Assembly: GCF_004797125.1 (NCBI RefSeq)
Contig: NZ_CP038810.1
Location: 868,001-932,000, forward strand
DNA: 64,000 nucleotides
Reading direction: 5' to 3'
DNA from: Flavobacterium sangjuense
GTDB lineage: Bacteria > Bacteroidota > Bacteroidia > Flavobacteriales > Flavobacteriaceae
The notes below the pieces were generated by a model, which was not told where the DNA came from, searched no databases, and saw only the letters and a list, made by a program, of their open reading frames with translations. Position numbers and translations under genes: made by a program. Within the stretch, counting starts at the first letter, position 1. Every line of letters starts with the position of its first letter. Below are positions 46,188 to 55,642 of this stretch, one piece after another.

Positions 46188-47045
46188 TTAATATGTTTTT
46201 GTATTTGAAACAGCTTTTTGATTTTTATAATCAATCCATTGCTGTCCTCTCCATTTTCGCATCATATTATCAAGGTTTCGCATGATGAAAACATTGTAAG
46301 CTGCTTTCGATAAATTAGTGATACTTCTTGGGAAAGCTCTTAAACTCATAGAAAATCCGGGAGTGACATATTTCATATAATGCCAATAGCCTTCAGGCAT
46401 GTATAGCATTTCACCATGTTTTAATTCGGTGACCAACCCTTTGGCTTTTTTTAAGGCCGGCCATTTTTCAAAATCAGGATGGTCAAAATCTATGTCTTCC
46501 CTGGAAATTAAGGAATGTGGTACTTTATATAAATACGGGCTTTGATCCGGCGCAAACAAAATACATCTTTTTGTACCGTGAAAATGAAAGTGTAAAATAT
46601 TGGAATAATCAATATCATAATGCATAAAAACCTTAGCGTTTTCTCCGCCAAAAAACAGCATTGGTAATTGTTTTACCAATCGCAACCCAATATCCGGCCA
46701 TTTAAAATCCTCCTTTAAAATGGGAACTTCCTTGATTAGATTATAGAGAAATATTCGATAGTTGGTTGGTTTTGATTGGAGTAAATCAATATAATCTGCC
46801 ATTTTCATTTTGGCATGAGCTTCGTTAAAACCGTCTTTATGCGAAACAGGCCTGTCGTCATAAAGTGGTACTGTTTTATCTCCTGCTACCTTTTTAATGT
46901 AATCTAAATTCCATTTTTCGTAGGCTGGCCAATCTTGAATTAATTGCTCAACAACTACCGGTTTTTGTTTCTTAACATAATTGTTATAGAAATCTTTTTT
47001 GCTAATGGTCTTTACGCGTTCAATTTCTGTTAATGCTAACGTCAT
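46188..47045 (-). CDS. cupin_8/JmjC-like protein
   Basis: 285 residues, cytoplasmic. The fold is the cupin_8 (JmjC-like) Fe(II)/2-oxoglutarate oxygenase: KKQKPVVVEQLIQDWPAYEKW at the start, the metal motif H142-x-D144 in VFMHYDIDYSN, HFHGTKRCILFAPDQSPYLY, and the second histidine H222 in MPEGYWHYMKYV. Family members hydroxylate proteins or RNA-related targets; the substrate here is unknown. A promoter-like sequence lies 46-79 bases upstream, just past the bioB stop. Confidence 0.85.
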   Translation of the reverse strand: MTLALTEIERVKTISKKDFYNNYVKKQKPVVVEQLIQDWPAYEKWNLDYIKKVAGDKTVPLYDDRPVSHKDGFNEAHAKMKMADYIDLLQSKPTNYRIFLYNLIKEVPILKEDFKWPDIGLRLVKQLPMLFFGGENAKVFMHYDIDYSNILHFHFHGTKRCILFAPDQSPYLYKVPHSLISREDIDFDHPDFEKWPALKKAKGLVTELKHGEMLYMPEGYWHYMKYVTPGFSMSLRAFPRSITNLSKAAYNVFIMRNLDNMMRKWRGQQWIDYKNQKAVSNTKTY

Positions 47046-47090
47046 ATAAAGTCTTTTATAAAAAAATGCTCTAAGTCACGAGACAAAGAG

Positions 47091-47124
47091 CAAATTTATA
47101 AAAGCTTTCCGAAAAGAAAGACAA
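47091..47124 (-). promoter_or_regulatory. promoter of the cupin_8 gene
   Basis: On the minus strand TAAATTTG (47091-47098) is a full TAnnTTTG match, with TTG at 47122-47124 and a 23-base spacer, the long end of the range. It lies between bioB and the cupin gene. Confidence 0.5.
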
Positions 47125-47139
47125 GATAAGTTAAAAATC

Positions 47140-48225
47140 TTATTTCCCTTTTGTGGATGATTGCAAATTCCTTTCGATAGTGTGTCCGGGACGCGACCAT
47201 TTTGGCTTTTCTCCCAACGCCTGATATTGTGAATCGACAGCTTCAACTGTTGTAGGCTGCATTGCTTTGATGAATGGTTTTTGAGCAACTAATCCAAGTG
47301 TTTCAAACATTTTCATGTCTTCATTCACGTCCGGATTTGGAGTAGTTAATAATTTATCACCGGCAAAAATCGAATTTGCTCCGGCAAAGAAACACATAGC
47401 TTGACCTTCTCTGGACATTTCCATTCTTCCCGCAGAAAGACGAACCTGAGTTTCAGGCATCACAATTCGGGTAGTAGCTACCATTCGAATCATTTCCCAA
47501 ATTTCAACAGGTTTTTCATTTTCCATTGGAGTTCCTTCTACAGCAACCAAAGCATTAATTGGCACCGACTCCGGTTGTGGATTTAAAGTAGAAAGCGCTA
47601 CGAGCATTCCGGCTCTGTCTTCTATGCTTTCTCCCATCCCAATAATCCCACCACTGCAAACGGTAACATTGGTTTTACGAACATTTTCGATTGTTTCCAA
47701 TCTGTCTTCAAAACCTCGTGTAGAAATTACTTCTTTATAATAATCTTCGGATGTGTCTAAGTTGTGATTGTAAGCATATAAACCTGCTTCAGCAAGACGT
47801 TGAGCCTGATTTTCGGTAATCATTCCCAAAGTACAACATACTTCCATATCCAGTTTGTTGATGGTACGAACCATTTCTAACACCTGGTCAAATTCTTCAC
47901 CGTCTTTTACATTACGCCATGCAGCACCCATACAAACACGAGATGAGCCATTTGATTTGGCACGCAAAGCCTGAGCTTTTACCTGGTTTACGGTCATTAA
48001 ATCATTGCCTTCAATATCGGTATGATAACGGGCAGCTTGTGGGCAATAACCGCAATCTTCAGGACAACCACCGGTTTTTATAGATAGTAAAGTAGAAACC
48101 TGAACAACGTTTGGGTCGTGTTGTTCTCTGTGGATTGTTGCTGCTTCATACAGCAAATCCATCATGGGTTTGTTATAAATAGCAATAATTTCTTCCTTAG
48201 TCCAATTGTGTTTTGTGATGCTCAT
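47140..48225 (-). CDS. bioB: biotin synthase
   Basis: 361 residues from the ATG at 48225 (MSITKHNWTKEEI). An in-frame TTG at 48249 is less likely because it overlaps the -7 promoter element. The radical-SAM cluster cysteines are C54, C58 and C61 in KTGGCPEDCGYCPQ; later motifs include CMGAAWRN, YNHNLDTS and RLSAGRMEMSREGQAMC. BioB inserts sulphur into dethiobiotin, the last biotin step, using a 4Fe-4S and an auxiliary 2Fe-2S cluster. It is about 16 kb from bioFDA and has its own promoter with a palindrome, so separate control is likely. Confidence 0.97.
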   Translation of the reverse strand: MSITKHNWTKEEIIAIYNKPMMDLLYEAATIHREQHDPNVVQVSTLLSIKTGGCPEDCGYCPQAARYHTDIEGNDLMTVNQVKAQALRAKSNGSSRVCMGAAWRNVKDGEEFDQVLEMVRTINKLDMEVCCTLGMITENQAQRLAEAGLYAYNHNLDTSEDYYKEVISTRGFEDRLETIENVRKTNVTVCSGGIIGMGESIEDRAGMLVALSTLNPQPESVPINALVAVEGTPMENEKPVEIWEMIRMVATTRIVMPETQVRLSAGRMEMSREGQAMCFFAGANSIFAGDKLLTTPNPDVNEDMKMFETLGLVAQKPFIKAMQPTTVEAVDSQYQALGEKPKWSRPGHTIERNLQSSTKGK

Positions 48226-48246
48226 AGATGCAATTTTATCGTGCAC

Positions 48247-48277
48247 CAAAAGTAGTTAAATTGTATGTAAGTTACAA
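48247..48277 (-). promoter_or_regulatory. promoter of bioB
   Basis: On the minus strand TTG (48275-48277), a 20-base spacer and TACTTTTG (48247-48254) fit the consensus. Transcription would start about 48240, giving a leader of about 15 bases before the chosen ATG. Confidence 0.75.
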
Positions 48278-48280
48278 TTT
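48258..48280. promoter_or_regulatory. candidate operator palindrome in the bioB promoter
   Basis: AAATTGTA (48258-48265) and TACAATTT (48273-48280) are perfect inverted 8-mers separated by 7 bases. They cover the -33 element and spacer of the bioB promoter, where a bound repressor would block RNA polymerase. The regulator is unknown; biotin control is an inference from the gene. I do not see the same palindrome before bioF or bioA. Confidence 0.5.
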
Positions 48281-48307
48281 TGTTTCACATTAATAGGATT
48301 GTATCTT

Positions 48308-48748
48308 TTAGTCTTGAGCAGACATTTTTCTTCTCCAATATTGTACAGAGACAAAAACAACCATTAAGGCAGAAGCAATACCTTCAAACAAGATTCCGAT
48401 ACAGTATTGATTGGCTGTTGGATCTCCGCCAAATAAAAGATCTGCTGAAAGATTACTAACGTACTCATCACCGCCTCTTATATGTACATAAGCAACTAAG
48501 CTTATGATGCTTAATAAAACGCCTCCAAATGCTGTTGTAGCGGCCGAAAGTAAGTTGGAGACATATCCTGTTTTTCCTTCATCTATGTTAGAACTCAGGG
48601 TTCGGTTAACTCCATAAAATACAAAAAGGATGTTTACCATTCTCAACCAAAGTACGTCTGATAATCCTAAGAAATCTATAACTAAGAAATAGATAGAAAT
48701 TCCGGCAAATATTATAATTGCATTTATAAGTTCTTTTGGCAGTTTCAT
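48308..48748 (-). CDS. small membrane protein of unknown function
   Basis: 146 residues from the ATG at 48748 (MKLPKELINA). The frame extends 13 codons upstream without signal character. Four hydrophobic helices are visible: INAIIIFAGISIYFLVIDFL, a helix around LRMVNILFVFYG, TTAFGGVLLSIISLVAYV, and GIASALMVVFVSVQYW, with a short polar loop (RGGDEYVSNLSADL) between the last two. I do not recognise the family. It lies between bioB and ribF on the same strand, with 59 bases before bioB's promoter region and about 110 after ribF. Confidence 0.65.
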   Translation of the reverse strand: MKLPKELINAIIIFAGISIYFLVIDFLGLSDVLWLRMVNILFVFYGVNRTLSSNIDEGKTGYVSNLLSAATTAFGGVLLSIISLVAYVHIRGGDEYVSNLSADLLFGGDPTANQYCIGILFEGIASALMVVFVSVQYWRRKMSAQD

Positions 48749-48857
48749 GTTGATAGCGTTTAAGTGAATACTAAAGGAGTCTACCAAATTTAAGAAATTA
48801 TCTTTAAAAAGTCAATTATTTAACAGAAAAGGAAAGAAAATAAAAACTAAAATAGAA

Positions 48858-49790
48858 TTATCGCAATTGGTTAATGTAATTTTCTGCCATCACTTTATCT
48901 TTACCCAGCTGGGTTTTTAATGCGTCAATAGTTTCGAATTTTTGTTCTGAGCGCATTCTGTGCAAAAGCGAAACCGTAATTTTTTGACCATACAAATCTT
49001 GTTTGAAATCAAAAAGATTGATTTCAATGGTTTGAGTCGTTCCGTCTACAGTTGGACGCGTACCAATATTCATCATGCCAAAAACAGTTTCCCCGTTTAG
49101 GATACTTTTGGCTACGTAAACACCATTTAGTGGAATGAGTTTGTAATCTTCTTCTATTTTGATGTTTGCCGTCGGATAACCAATAGTTCTTCCCAATTGT
49201 TTGCCTTTAGAAATGATTCCGCTTAGCGAATAATTGTAGCCTAAATAAGTTGTAGCCAATTCGATATTTCCTTCTAAAAGCGCATTTCTTATTTTGGTAG
49301 AACTAATAGAAACTTCGTTGATTTCTGCTGCCGAAATTTGCTCTACTTGAAAGCCATAGGTTTCACCAAAACCAATTAAATCATCTATGTTAGCGGTTCT
49401 GTTTCTGCCAAAGCGATGGTCATGACCGATAATTATTTTTTTGATTTTGAAAACATCAACTAAAACTTCTTTGACAAATTCTTCAGCAGTTAGTCTGGAA
49501 AATTCTTTGTCAAACGGATGCACAACGAGGTTGTCAATCCCTAAGTTATCAAGTAGTTCAATTTTTTCATTTAAGGTGTTGAGTTGTTTCATCTCAGTGC
49601 CTTCCTGAAGTACCATTCTGGGATGTGGAAAAAAAGTAAGTACCAAACTTTCACAATTTAAATCATGAGCGCTTTGGGTAATTTGTGCTAAGATTTTTTT
49701 GTGTCCAAGATGTACACCATCAAAAGTACCAATAGTTACAATTGTTGGCTTAACGGTATTGAATGACTTTATGGAATTGAATATTTTCAA
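48858..49790 (-). CDS. ribF: bifunctional riboflavin kinase/FAD synthetase
   Basis: 310 residues. The N-terminal nucleotidyltransferase has VTIGTFDGVHLGHKKIL and IIGHDHRFGRNR. The C-terminal riboflavin kinase domain has KGKQLGRTIGYPTANI, GVYVAKSIL and the ...EINLFDFKQDLYGQ region. It makes FMN and FAD in the cytoplasm. The start codon is TTG (49788-49790); no ATG precedes the first conserved strand. A TATTTTTG -7-like element lies 18 bases upstream. Confidence 0.95.
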   Translation of the reverse strand: MKIFNSIKSFNTVKPTIVTIGTFDGVHLGHKKILAQITQSAHDLNCESLVLTFFPHPRMVLQEGTEMKQLNTLNEKIELLDNLGIDNLVVHPFDKEFSRLTAEEFVKEVLVDVFKIKKIIIGHDHRFGRNRTANIDDLIGFGETYGFQVEQISAAEINEVSISSTKIRNALLEGNIELATTYLGYNYSLSGIISKGKQLGRTIGYPTANIKIEEDYKLIPLNGVYVAKSILNGETVFGMMNIGTRPTVDGTTQTIEINLFDFKQDLYGQKITVSLLHRMRSEQKFETIDALKTQLGKDKVMAENYINQLR

Positions 49791-49807
49791 AGATAAAATG
49801 TATTCCG

Positions 49808-49815
49808 CAAAAATA
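49808..49815 (-). promoter_or_regulatory. -7 promoter element for ribF
   Basis: TATTTTTG on the minus strand, a full TAnnTTTG match 18 bases before the ribF start. No TTG is present at the -33 position. Confidence 0.4.
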
Positions 49816-49915
49816 TGTTTTAGAAATTTAATATAATAATTTTCATTAAAAAAACACGAATAAATAGGAATTTGTTAAAGTTTTGAGGTATTAACCTAAA
49901 AAACAGAATCGTTAC

Positions 49916-49945
49916 TTGTAAATAATTAAAAGATAACTATCTTTG
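49916..49945 (+). promoter_or_regulatory. promoter of the T9SS metalloprotease gene
   Basis: TTG at 49916-49918, a 19-base spacer and TATCTTTG at 49938-49945. It lies 26 bases before the ATG. Confidence 0.78.
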
Positions 49946-49971
49946 AACGCTTATAACAAACCTAATATATT

Positions 49972-52647
49972 ATGAAAAAAACACTACTACTAACGTTTAT
50001 TGCTGTTTTATTTTTCACAAACAGTAATGGGCAAAATTCACTTTGGGAAAAAGTATCACAAAGTAAGATAAATAATTTGCCAAAAATGGATCGGGCTTCT
50101 ATCCCAAGCAAATACGATTTATATTCTTTAAATTTTAATGCATTAAAAACACAGTTGCAAAATGCTCCTTTAGCATCGAGCAACATCCAGTCAAACGTAA
50201 TTGTTACTTTTCCAAATTCAAATGGGGAAATGCAAAATTACAGAATTTATGAAGCACCAATAATGGAAGCTGGATTGTCTGTAAAATTCCCGGATATAAA
50301 ATCGTATTCAGGAAAAGGTGTTGAAGACCCAACGGCTTCTATCCGTTTTAGTACGACGATTTTTGGACTACATGTAATGTCTCTTTCAGGAAATTCAGGT
50401 ACTTTTTATATAGATACTTATACTAAAGATCTAAATAATTATATCGTTTATAACAGAAACAGTGTCACTGGCAGCAAAACTTTTAGCTGTTTAGTAGAAG
50501 ATGATGCCGAAGCGATTGCTGCTAAAACTACTCCAAATGTAACATTGGTTAACGATGGTTTGTTCAGAGTTTATAGATTAGCTATGGCTTGTACCATTGA
50601 ATATGCTGCATATCATATTACAGCAGCAGGTGTTGGAGGCGGTACATTAGCACAGAGAAAAGCAGCGGTACTTGCTGCAATGAATGTAACAATGACAAGA
50701 GTGAATGGCTTATATGAAAGAGATATGTCTTTGCGTATGAATTTAGTAGCCAATAATGATTTGATTATTTTTGTTACTAGTGATAACTTTACTAATGACA
50801 GTTCTACTAATTTGATTGCAGAAAGTCAAAGCGAAATTGACACCTACATTGGTTCTGCCAATTATGATATTGGCCATACTGTAAGTACCGGTGGTGGTGG
50901 ATTAGCAGGCTTAGGTGTTGTTTGTATAGCAGGCAGCAAAGGAAGAGGGATTACTGGTTCTCCGGCACCTGTTGGCGATCCTTATGATATAGATTATGTA
51001 GCTCATGAAATGGGTCATCAATTTGGAGGGCAACATACTTTTAATAATGATTGTGGAGGTAACAGATCAACTTCTTCTTCAGTAGAGCCGGGAAGCGGTA
51101 CTACTATTATGGGTTATGCCGGAATTTGTGCACCGGATATTCAATCAAATAGTGATGTGTATTTTCATGCTATCAGCATTGCGCAAATGACAACTGTTGT
51201 TACAACTACTGCAACGTGTTCTGTGAATACTGCTAGTGGGAATACTGCACCGGTTGTTGATGCAGGGCTAAATTATACCATTCCAAACGGAACAGCCTTT
51301 ATCTTAAAAGGAACCGCTTCTGATGCTAATGGAGATGCATTAACCTATTGCTGGGAGCAAACAAATACACAGGTTTCTACTCAACCACCAACACAAACAG
51401 CAACTACAGGACCAAATTTCAGATCACGTCCACCTTCAACTTCTCCAAATCGTTATATGCCTGTTTTTTCAGAAGTATTAGCTGGTAACTTGGCTCCAAC
51501 ATGGGAAGTTATTCCAACTGTTGCAAGATCATTCACTTTTGCCTTAACAGTTAGAGATAACAGAACGCCAAACGGAGGACAAACGAATAGAGACAATATG
51601 ATTGTAACATGTGCTGCTGTTGGGCCATTTACGATTACAAATCCTAGTGTTGAGAATGTTTCATGGGGCTTAGGCTCTTCACAAACGATTACTTGGAATG
51701 TTGCCGGCACTACAGCAAATAACATTAATACAGCAAACGTAAACATCTTATTGTCAACGGATGGTGGAGCTACTTTCCCAACGGTTTTAGCAGCTAACAC
51801 TCCTAATGACGGGACACAAACTGTAACAATGCCAACTACCGCTGCTCCTTACTGTCGTATCATGATTGAAGCAGTTGGTAATATATTTTATGCTGTTTCT
51901 AAAAGTGTAGCGCTTGGTTATACAATAGCAACTACATGTAATACTTATACAAATACTACTCCTTTGGTGGTTCCTGATGGAGTTGGGGCTAATTCACCGG
52001 GAGCAATTGTTTCAAATTCAATAAATGTGCCTATAACAGGTACAATATCTGATGTTAATATTGGATTAAACGTATCACATACTTATCCGCAAGACTTAAT
52101 AATTGCAATAAATAACCCTGGAAATACAACTCAGGTTCCTGTTTGGAGTAGAGCGTGTGCAGGGAACGATAATTTTAATGTCACTTTAAGTGATGGTGCT
52201 GCAGCATTTAGTTGTGCAGCTAATATGACAGGAACATTCGCTCCTTCATCACCTTTAGCTCCTTTCAACGGTGGAAGTACTCTTGGGACATGGTCTTTAT
52301 TAGCCGGAGATTTTTATAATGATGATACCGGAACAATTAACTCTTGGTCTATTGAAGTGTGTGCCCAAACGCTAACCTTACTTACGGAAGACTTTGGTTT
52401 AGATCAGTTTGTACTTTATCCGAATCCGGGGAATGGAAATTTCAACATCCGATTTAATTCTTCATCAAGTAATGAAATTGGCGTTGTTGTTCACGACATC
52501 AGAGGTAGAGAAATTTTCAGTAGAAACTATCAAAATACAGGAACATTTGAACAAAACGTTCAGTTGACTTCAGTTCAAGCCGGAGTATATCTTGTAACGG
52601 TTAAAGATGGAAATAGAAAAGAAGTAAAAAAACTTATAATAGAATAA
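49972..52647 (+). CDS. secreted reprolysin-like zinc metalloprotease, T9SS type A
   Basis: 891 residues. The signal peptide (IAVLFFTNSNGQ) is followed by a propeptide-like region (about 25-190). The metzincin catalytic domain has the zinc motif HEMGHQFGGQH (H345, H349, H355; catalytic E346) and a Met-turn near TTIMGYAGICAPD. An Ig/cadherin-like region follows (APVVDAGLNYTIPNG), then a proprotein-convertase P-domain-like part (ISDVNIGLNVSHTYPQDL; GTINSWSIEVC). The last ~75 residues are a type A sorting domain (QFVLYPNPGNGNFNI to KKLIIE). It is expected as an extracellular or surface protease. It has its own promoter and a two-way terminator downstream. Confidence 0.93.
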   Translation: MKKTLLLTFIAVLFFTNSNGQNSLWEKVSQSKINNLPKMDRASIPSKYDLYSLNFNALKTQLQNAPLASSNIQSNVIVTFPNSNGEMQNYRIYEAPIMEAGLSVKFPDIKSYSGKGVEDPTASIRFSTTIFGLHVMSLSGNSGTFYIDTYTKDLNNYIVYNRNSVTGSKTFSCLVEDDAEAIAAKTTPNVTLVNDGLFRVYRLAMACTIEYAAYHITAAGVGGGTLAQRKAAVLAAMNVTMTRVNGLYERDMSLRMNLVANNDLIIFVTSDNFTNDSSTNLIAESQSEIDTYIGSANYDIGHTVSTGGGGLAGLGVVCIAGSKGRGITGSPAPVGDPYDIDYVAHEMGHQFGGQHTFNNDCGGNRSTSSSVEPGSGTTIMGYAGICAPDIQSNSDVYFHAISIAQMTTVVTTTATCSVNTASGNTAPVVDAGLNYTIPNGTAFILKGTASDANGDALTYCWEQTNTQVSTQPPTQTATTGPNFRSRPPSTSPNRYMPVFSEVLAGNLAPTWEVIPTVARSFTFALTVRDNRTPNGGQTNRDNMIVTCAAVGPFTITNPSVENVSWGLGSSQTITWNVAGTTANNINTANVNILLSTDGGATFPTVLAANTPNDGTQTVTMPTTAAPYCRIMIEAVGNIFYAVSKSVALGYTIATTCNTYTNTTPLVVPDGVGANSPGAIVSNSINVPITGTISDVNIGLNVSHTYPQDLIIAINNPGNTTQVPVWSRACAGNDNFNVTLSDGAAAFSCAANMTGTFAPSSPLAPFNGGSTLGTWSLLAGDFYNDDTGTINSWSIEVCAQTLTLLTEDFGLDQFVLYPNPGNGNFNIRFNSSSSNEIGVVVHDIRGREIFSRNYQNTGTFEQNVQLTSVQAGVYLVTVKDGNRKEVKKLIIE

Positions 52648-52666
52648 TCAATTTATAAGTTGAATA

Positions 52667-52702
52667 AAAAATGTCCTCTTGATTATTCAAGAGGACATTT
52701 TT
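52667..52702. terminator. two-way terminator
   Basis: A 16-bp perfect stem (AAAAATGTCCTCTTGA with its complement) around a TTAT loop, A-rich before and T-rich after. It sits between the convergent protease gene and the gene at 52701, and reaches into the latter's stop codon. Confidence 0.9.
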
Positions 52703-53219
52703 ATTTTACAGTAGCCTTAATCGGGTTTATAAGTAGAGGTACTTGACCGACTTTAAAATTTAAATCAAATCGAACAGTATCACCTTCTCGTTTCAAATTT
52801 AAGTTTCCTTCTTGTACTTTATAGTTTCCGGTTTGCCCTTTGCCAAAACCAAAACGACCATAAATCATTTTGGATTGCTGTAAATCTTTTCCGCTAAGGA
52901 TTAAGGTTTGCGTTTTATTATTGATTTCGAAAATAATTTCTTCCCTGTAATTTGCATCCTGAAGGTCTTTTGGAACATTTTTGTCATATCTGTAAATCAA
53001 TACTGAAGTTTCATTTGACTCCGAAATTTGATAATAGAGACTGCCAAATTCATCAGCTTTGACATCCAAACTTTTATTCTTTAAAAGTTCAACAGTACAT
53101 TTTCCTTCTTCAGGACAAACAGATTCTATTACACTTTTATTTGATTCTGAAATGGCCGCTTTTGGACATTTACAAAATGACATCATAAATGCCAGTGGGA
53201 TAAAAAAAAGTCTTTTCAT
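52701..53219 (-). CDS. small secreted or lipoprotein-like protein, unknown function
   Basis: 172 residues from the ATG at 53219 (MKRLFFIPLAFMMSFC). The frame is open 19 codons upstream to overlap pth, but that extension lacks a signal. The start is a short hydrophobic signal with C16; the residues before it (MSF) fit a lipobox poorly, so lipidation is uncertain. The rest is beta-rich (GKCTVELLKNKSLDVKADE; REEIIFEINNKTQTLIL; VRFDLNFKVGQVPLLI). I do not recognise a family. It follows pth by 46 bases on the same strand. Confidence 0.6.
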   Translation of the reverse strand: MKRLFFIPLAFMMSFCKCPKAAISESNKSVIESVCPEEGKCTVELLKNKSLDVKADEFGSLYYQISESNETSVLIYRYDKNVPKDLQDANYREEIIFEINNKTQTLILSGKDLQQSKMIYGRFGFGKGQTGNYKVQEGNLNLKREGDTVRFDLNFKVGQVPLLINPIKATVK

Positions 53220-53265
53220 TTTAATAAAATTTATTTCTTGACGATACTCAAAAAGAGTACCGTTT

Positions 53266-53889
53266 TTATTTACCATTAAAGTTGTTCATGGTTTCGTTTA
53301 ATCCGGCTAAAGCAAAAGATTCAACTATTTGTTTAGCTATTTCAAATCGTTCAGGAAGCTTTTCTTTTTCAGTATCATTCCATTCACCAAGAACATAATC
53401 TACTTGTTGCCCTTTTTTGAATTCATCACTTATGCCAAAACGAAAACGAGGATACTCAGAAGTATTTAAAATAAGCTGAATGTTTTTTAAACCATTATGG
53501 CCGCCATCGGTACCTTTTGCTTTTATGCGAATAGTGCCAAAAGCCAGATTCAAATCATCGGTGATTACCAAAACATTTTCTTTGGCAATGTTTTCTTTTT
53601 GCATCCAATATTGAACCGCTTTGCCACTTAGATTCATGTATGTATTAGGCTTTAGAAGAATAAGTTTCCTTCCTTTGATACTGAATTCTGTGACAGCGCC
53701 AAGCTTAGCCGTTTCAAAAGAAACAGCATGTTTTGAAGCCACATAATCTACTATTTTGAAACCTATATTATGGCGAGTATTTACATATTCGGCACCAATG
53801 TTTCCAAGACCGACGATTAGGAATTTTTTCATTTCTTCTGAGTTTTCAGAGATTATATTTTTTCTAAACAGATTTTTAATCCAATTCAT
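53266..53889 (-). CDS. pth: peptidyl-tRNA hydrolase
   Basis: 207 residues including an N-terminal extension (MNWIKNLFRKN) before the usual start (MKKFLIVGLGN). The catalytic H40 is in NTRHNIGF, with N30 in GLGN, the LLKPNTYMNLSG strand, VITDDLNL and GTDGGHNGLKN. It releases peptides from stalled peptidyl-tRNA. A TACTTTTG element lies only five bases before the first ATG, so use of the internal Met20 from that promoter is possible. It follows rplY with a terminator in between. Confidence 0.95.
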   Translation of the reverse strand: MNWIKNLFRKNIISENSEEMKKFLIVGLGNIGAEYVNTRHNIGFKIVDYVASKHAVSFETAKLGAVTEFSIKGRKLILLKPNTYMNLSGKAVQYWMQKENIAKENVLVITDDLNLAFGTIRIKAKGTDGGHNGLKNIQLILNTSEYPRFRFGISDEFKKGQQVDYVLGEWNDTEKEKLPERFEIAKQIVESFALAGLNETMNNFNGK

Positions 53890-53914
53890 TTAACAAAAGT
53901 AAACTAATTTGATT

Positions 53915-53948
53915 GCATAAAAAAAGCACCAGTAAAACTGATGCTTTT
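53915..53948 (-). terminator. terminator after rplY
   Basis: An 11-position stem with one mismatch (C29/A41 within 53922-53948) and a TAAAA loop, followed on the minus strand by seven T. It separates rplY from pth, at least partly. Confidence 0.75.
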
Positions 53949-53970
53949 CTATAATCGAAAAATAAATTAA

Positions 53971-54576
53971 TTATTTTTTCTTTTTTGCTGCTCCTTTTTC
54001 TGCTTTTGCTGCTTCCTGTGCTGCTTTCATAGCCGCACGAGAAATCTTAACTTGAGCTACAACAGTGTTGTCAGGGTGCATCAATTTAAAGTTTGGTGTA
54101 GGTAATTTTGTTACATACAATTTGTTACCCATTTGTAATTCAGCAATGTTTGCTTCAACATAATCAGGTAGATTTTTTGGTAAAGCTTTCACTTTTAATC
54201 TACGTTGATTCAAGTTCAAAACACCTCCTAAAAGTACACCAGGAGAAGTTCCTGTTACTTTAACCGGTACTTCCATAATGATTTCTTTGTTGTCATCCAA
54301 TTGAAAGAAGTCAATGTGGTTGATTCTGTCCGAAACCGGGTGAAACTGAATGTCCTGCAATACTGCATTGGTAGTTTTACCATCCAAATCTATCACAACT
54401 GTGTGTGCGTTTGGAGTGTAAACCAAGCTTTTGAATGCTTTTTCTTCTGCTGCAAAATGCACTGGTGTTTTTCCTCCGTAAATAACGCAAGGAACCATTC
54501 CAGCATTACGTACCGCCTTAGTCGCAACTTTGCCCACGCTTTCTCTTTGTGATCCTTTAATCGTAATCGATTTCAT
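53971..54576 (-). CDS. rplY: 50S ribosomal protein L25 (general stress protein Ctc type)
   Basis: 201 residues, the long Ctc form: an N-terminal L25 domain that binds 5S rRNA ([21 protein letters not shown]-type segment [26 protein letters not shown]) plus a C-terminal TL5-like beta domain ([19 protein letters not shown]) and a Lys/Ala-rich tail ([18 protein letters not shown]). It is located between prs and pth, a common arrangement in this group, with 39 bases after prs. Confidence 0.96.
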   Translation of the reverse strand: MKSITIKGSQRESVGKVATKAVRNAGMVPCVIYGGKTPVHFAAEEKAFKSLVYTPNAHTVVIDLDGKTTNAVLQDIQFHPVSDRINHIDFFQLDDNKEIIMEVPVKVTGTSPGVLLGGVLNLNQRRLKVKALPKNLPDYVEANIAELQMGNKLYVTKLPTPNFKLMHPDNTVVAQVKISRAAMKAAQEAAKAEKGAAKKKK

Positions 54577-54615
54577 TGTAAAATATATTAATTAATAAAA
54601 AAATACTTGTTTGAA

Positions 54616-55557
54616 TTACATCAGGAATTTACCGCTGATGGAATTGTTGTGCTGAACCATGTTCATTACTTCTGCAAAAAGAGGCGCACAACTCACCACT
54701 TTTATCTTATTTGATTCCCTCTTTAACGGAATAGAATCGGTAACTATCAATTCCAGTAATTTGGAATTTTCTATTTTTTCATATGCCTCGCCCGAAAGGA
54801 TAGGATGTGTACAAATAGCTCTTACGCTCAAAGCGCCTTTTTCCATCATCAAATCTGCCGCTTTGGCTAACGTTCCTCCGGTATCGATCATATCATCAAC
54901 CAAAATCACGTTTCTTCCTTTTACTTCACCAATCAACTCCATAGTGTCAATCACGTTGGCAGCTTTTCGTTGTTTGTAACAAATTACCACATCCGATTCT
55001 AAAAACTTAGAATACGCATACGCTCTTTTTGAACCACCCATATCCGGAGATGCGATTGTTAAATTGTCTAACTGCAAACTCTTAACATAAGGCAAAAAGA
55101 TAGTCGATGCAAACAAATGATCTACCGGCATTTCAAAGAAACCCTGAATCTGATCGGCGTGTAAATCCATTGTCATAATTCGGGTCGCTCCTGCAGTTTC
55201 CAATAGTTTTGCTATCAGTTTTGCTCCAATTGGAACTCTTGGTTTGTCTTTTCTGTCTTGTCTTGCGTAACCAAAATACGGAATTACGGGAGTAATGTGT
55301 CGGGCTGATGCTCTTTTAGCAGCATCAATCATTAACAAAAGTTCCATTAAATTGTCGGCACTCGGAAATGTAGAGCAAACAATAAAAACACGCAATCCTC
55401 TTATTGATTCTTCAAAAGAAGGTTGAAATTCACCATCACTAAATTTTGAGAACGTTACTTTACCAAGCGGAACACCATAGTTTTCGGCTATTTGTTCAGC
55501 AAGGTAGACGCTTTGCGAACACGCAAATATCTTTGCTTCTGGTTCTAAATGCGACAT
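54616..55557 (-). CDS. prs: ribose-phosphate pyrophosphokinase
   Basis: 313 residues, the normal length. ATP and ribose-5-phosphate sites: FSDGEFQPSFEESIRG, YFGYARQDRKDKPR, MDLHADQIQGFF, and the PRPP loop VILVDDMIDTGGTL. It makes PRPP for nucleotide, histidine and NAD synthesis. It is the first gene of the run prs-rplY-(pth). A TAAATTTG element lies 86 bases upstream, leaving a leader that contains repeats of GTTA. Confidence 0.97.
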   Translation of the reverse strand: MSHLEPEAKIFACSQSVYLAEQIAENYGVPLGKVTFSKFSDGEFQPSFEESIRGLRVFIVCSTFPSADNLMELLLMIDAAKRASARHITPVIPYFGYARQDRKDKPRVPIGAKLIAKLLETAGATRIMTMDLHADQIQGFFEMPVDHLFASTIFLPYVKSLQLDNLTIASPDMGGSKRAYAYSKFLESDVVICYKQRKAANVIDTMELIGEVKGRNVILVDDMIDTGGTLAKAADLMMEKGALSVRAICTHPILSGEAYEKIENSKLLELIVTDSIPLKRESNKIKVVSCAPLFAEVMNMVQHNNSISGKFLM

Positions 55558-55642
55558 TATAATTTGTTGTTTTTGTCCGATTAATTCCTTGCGGAAGTGC
55601 CTCGAATGTAGTTAGTTAGTTGTTGTTCGTTTTACCGAGGTG

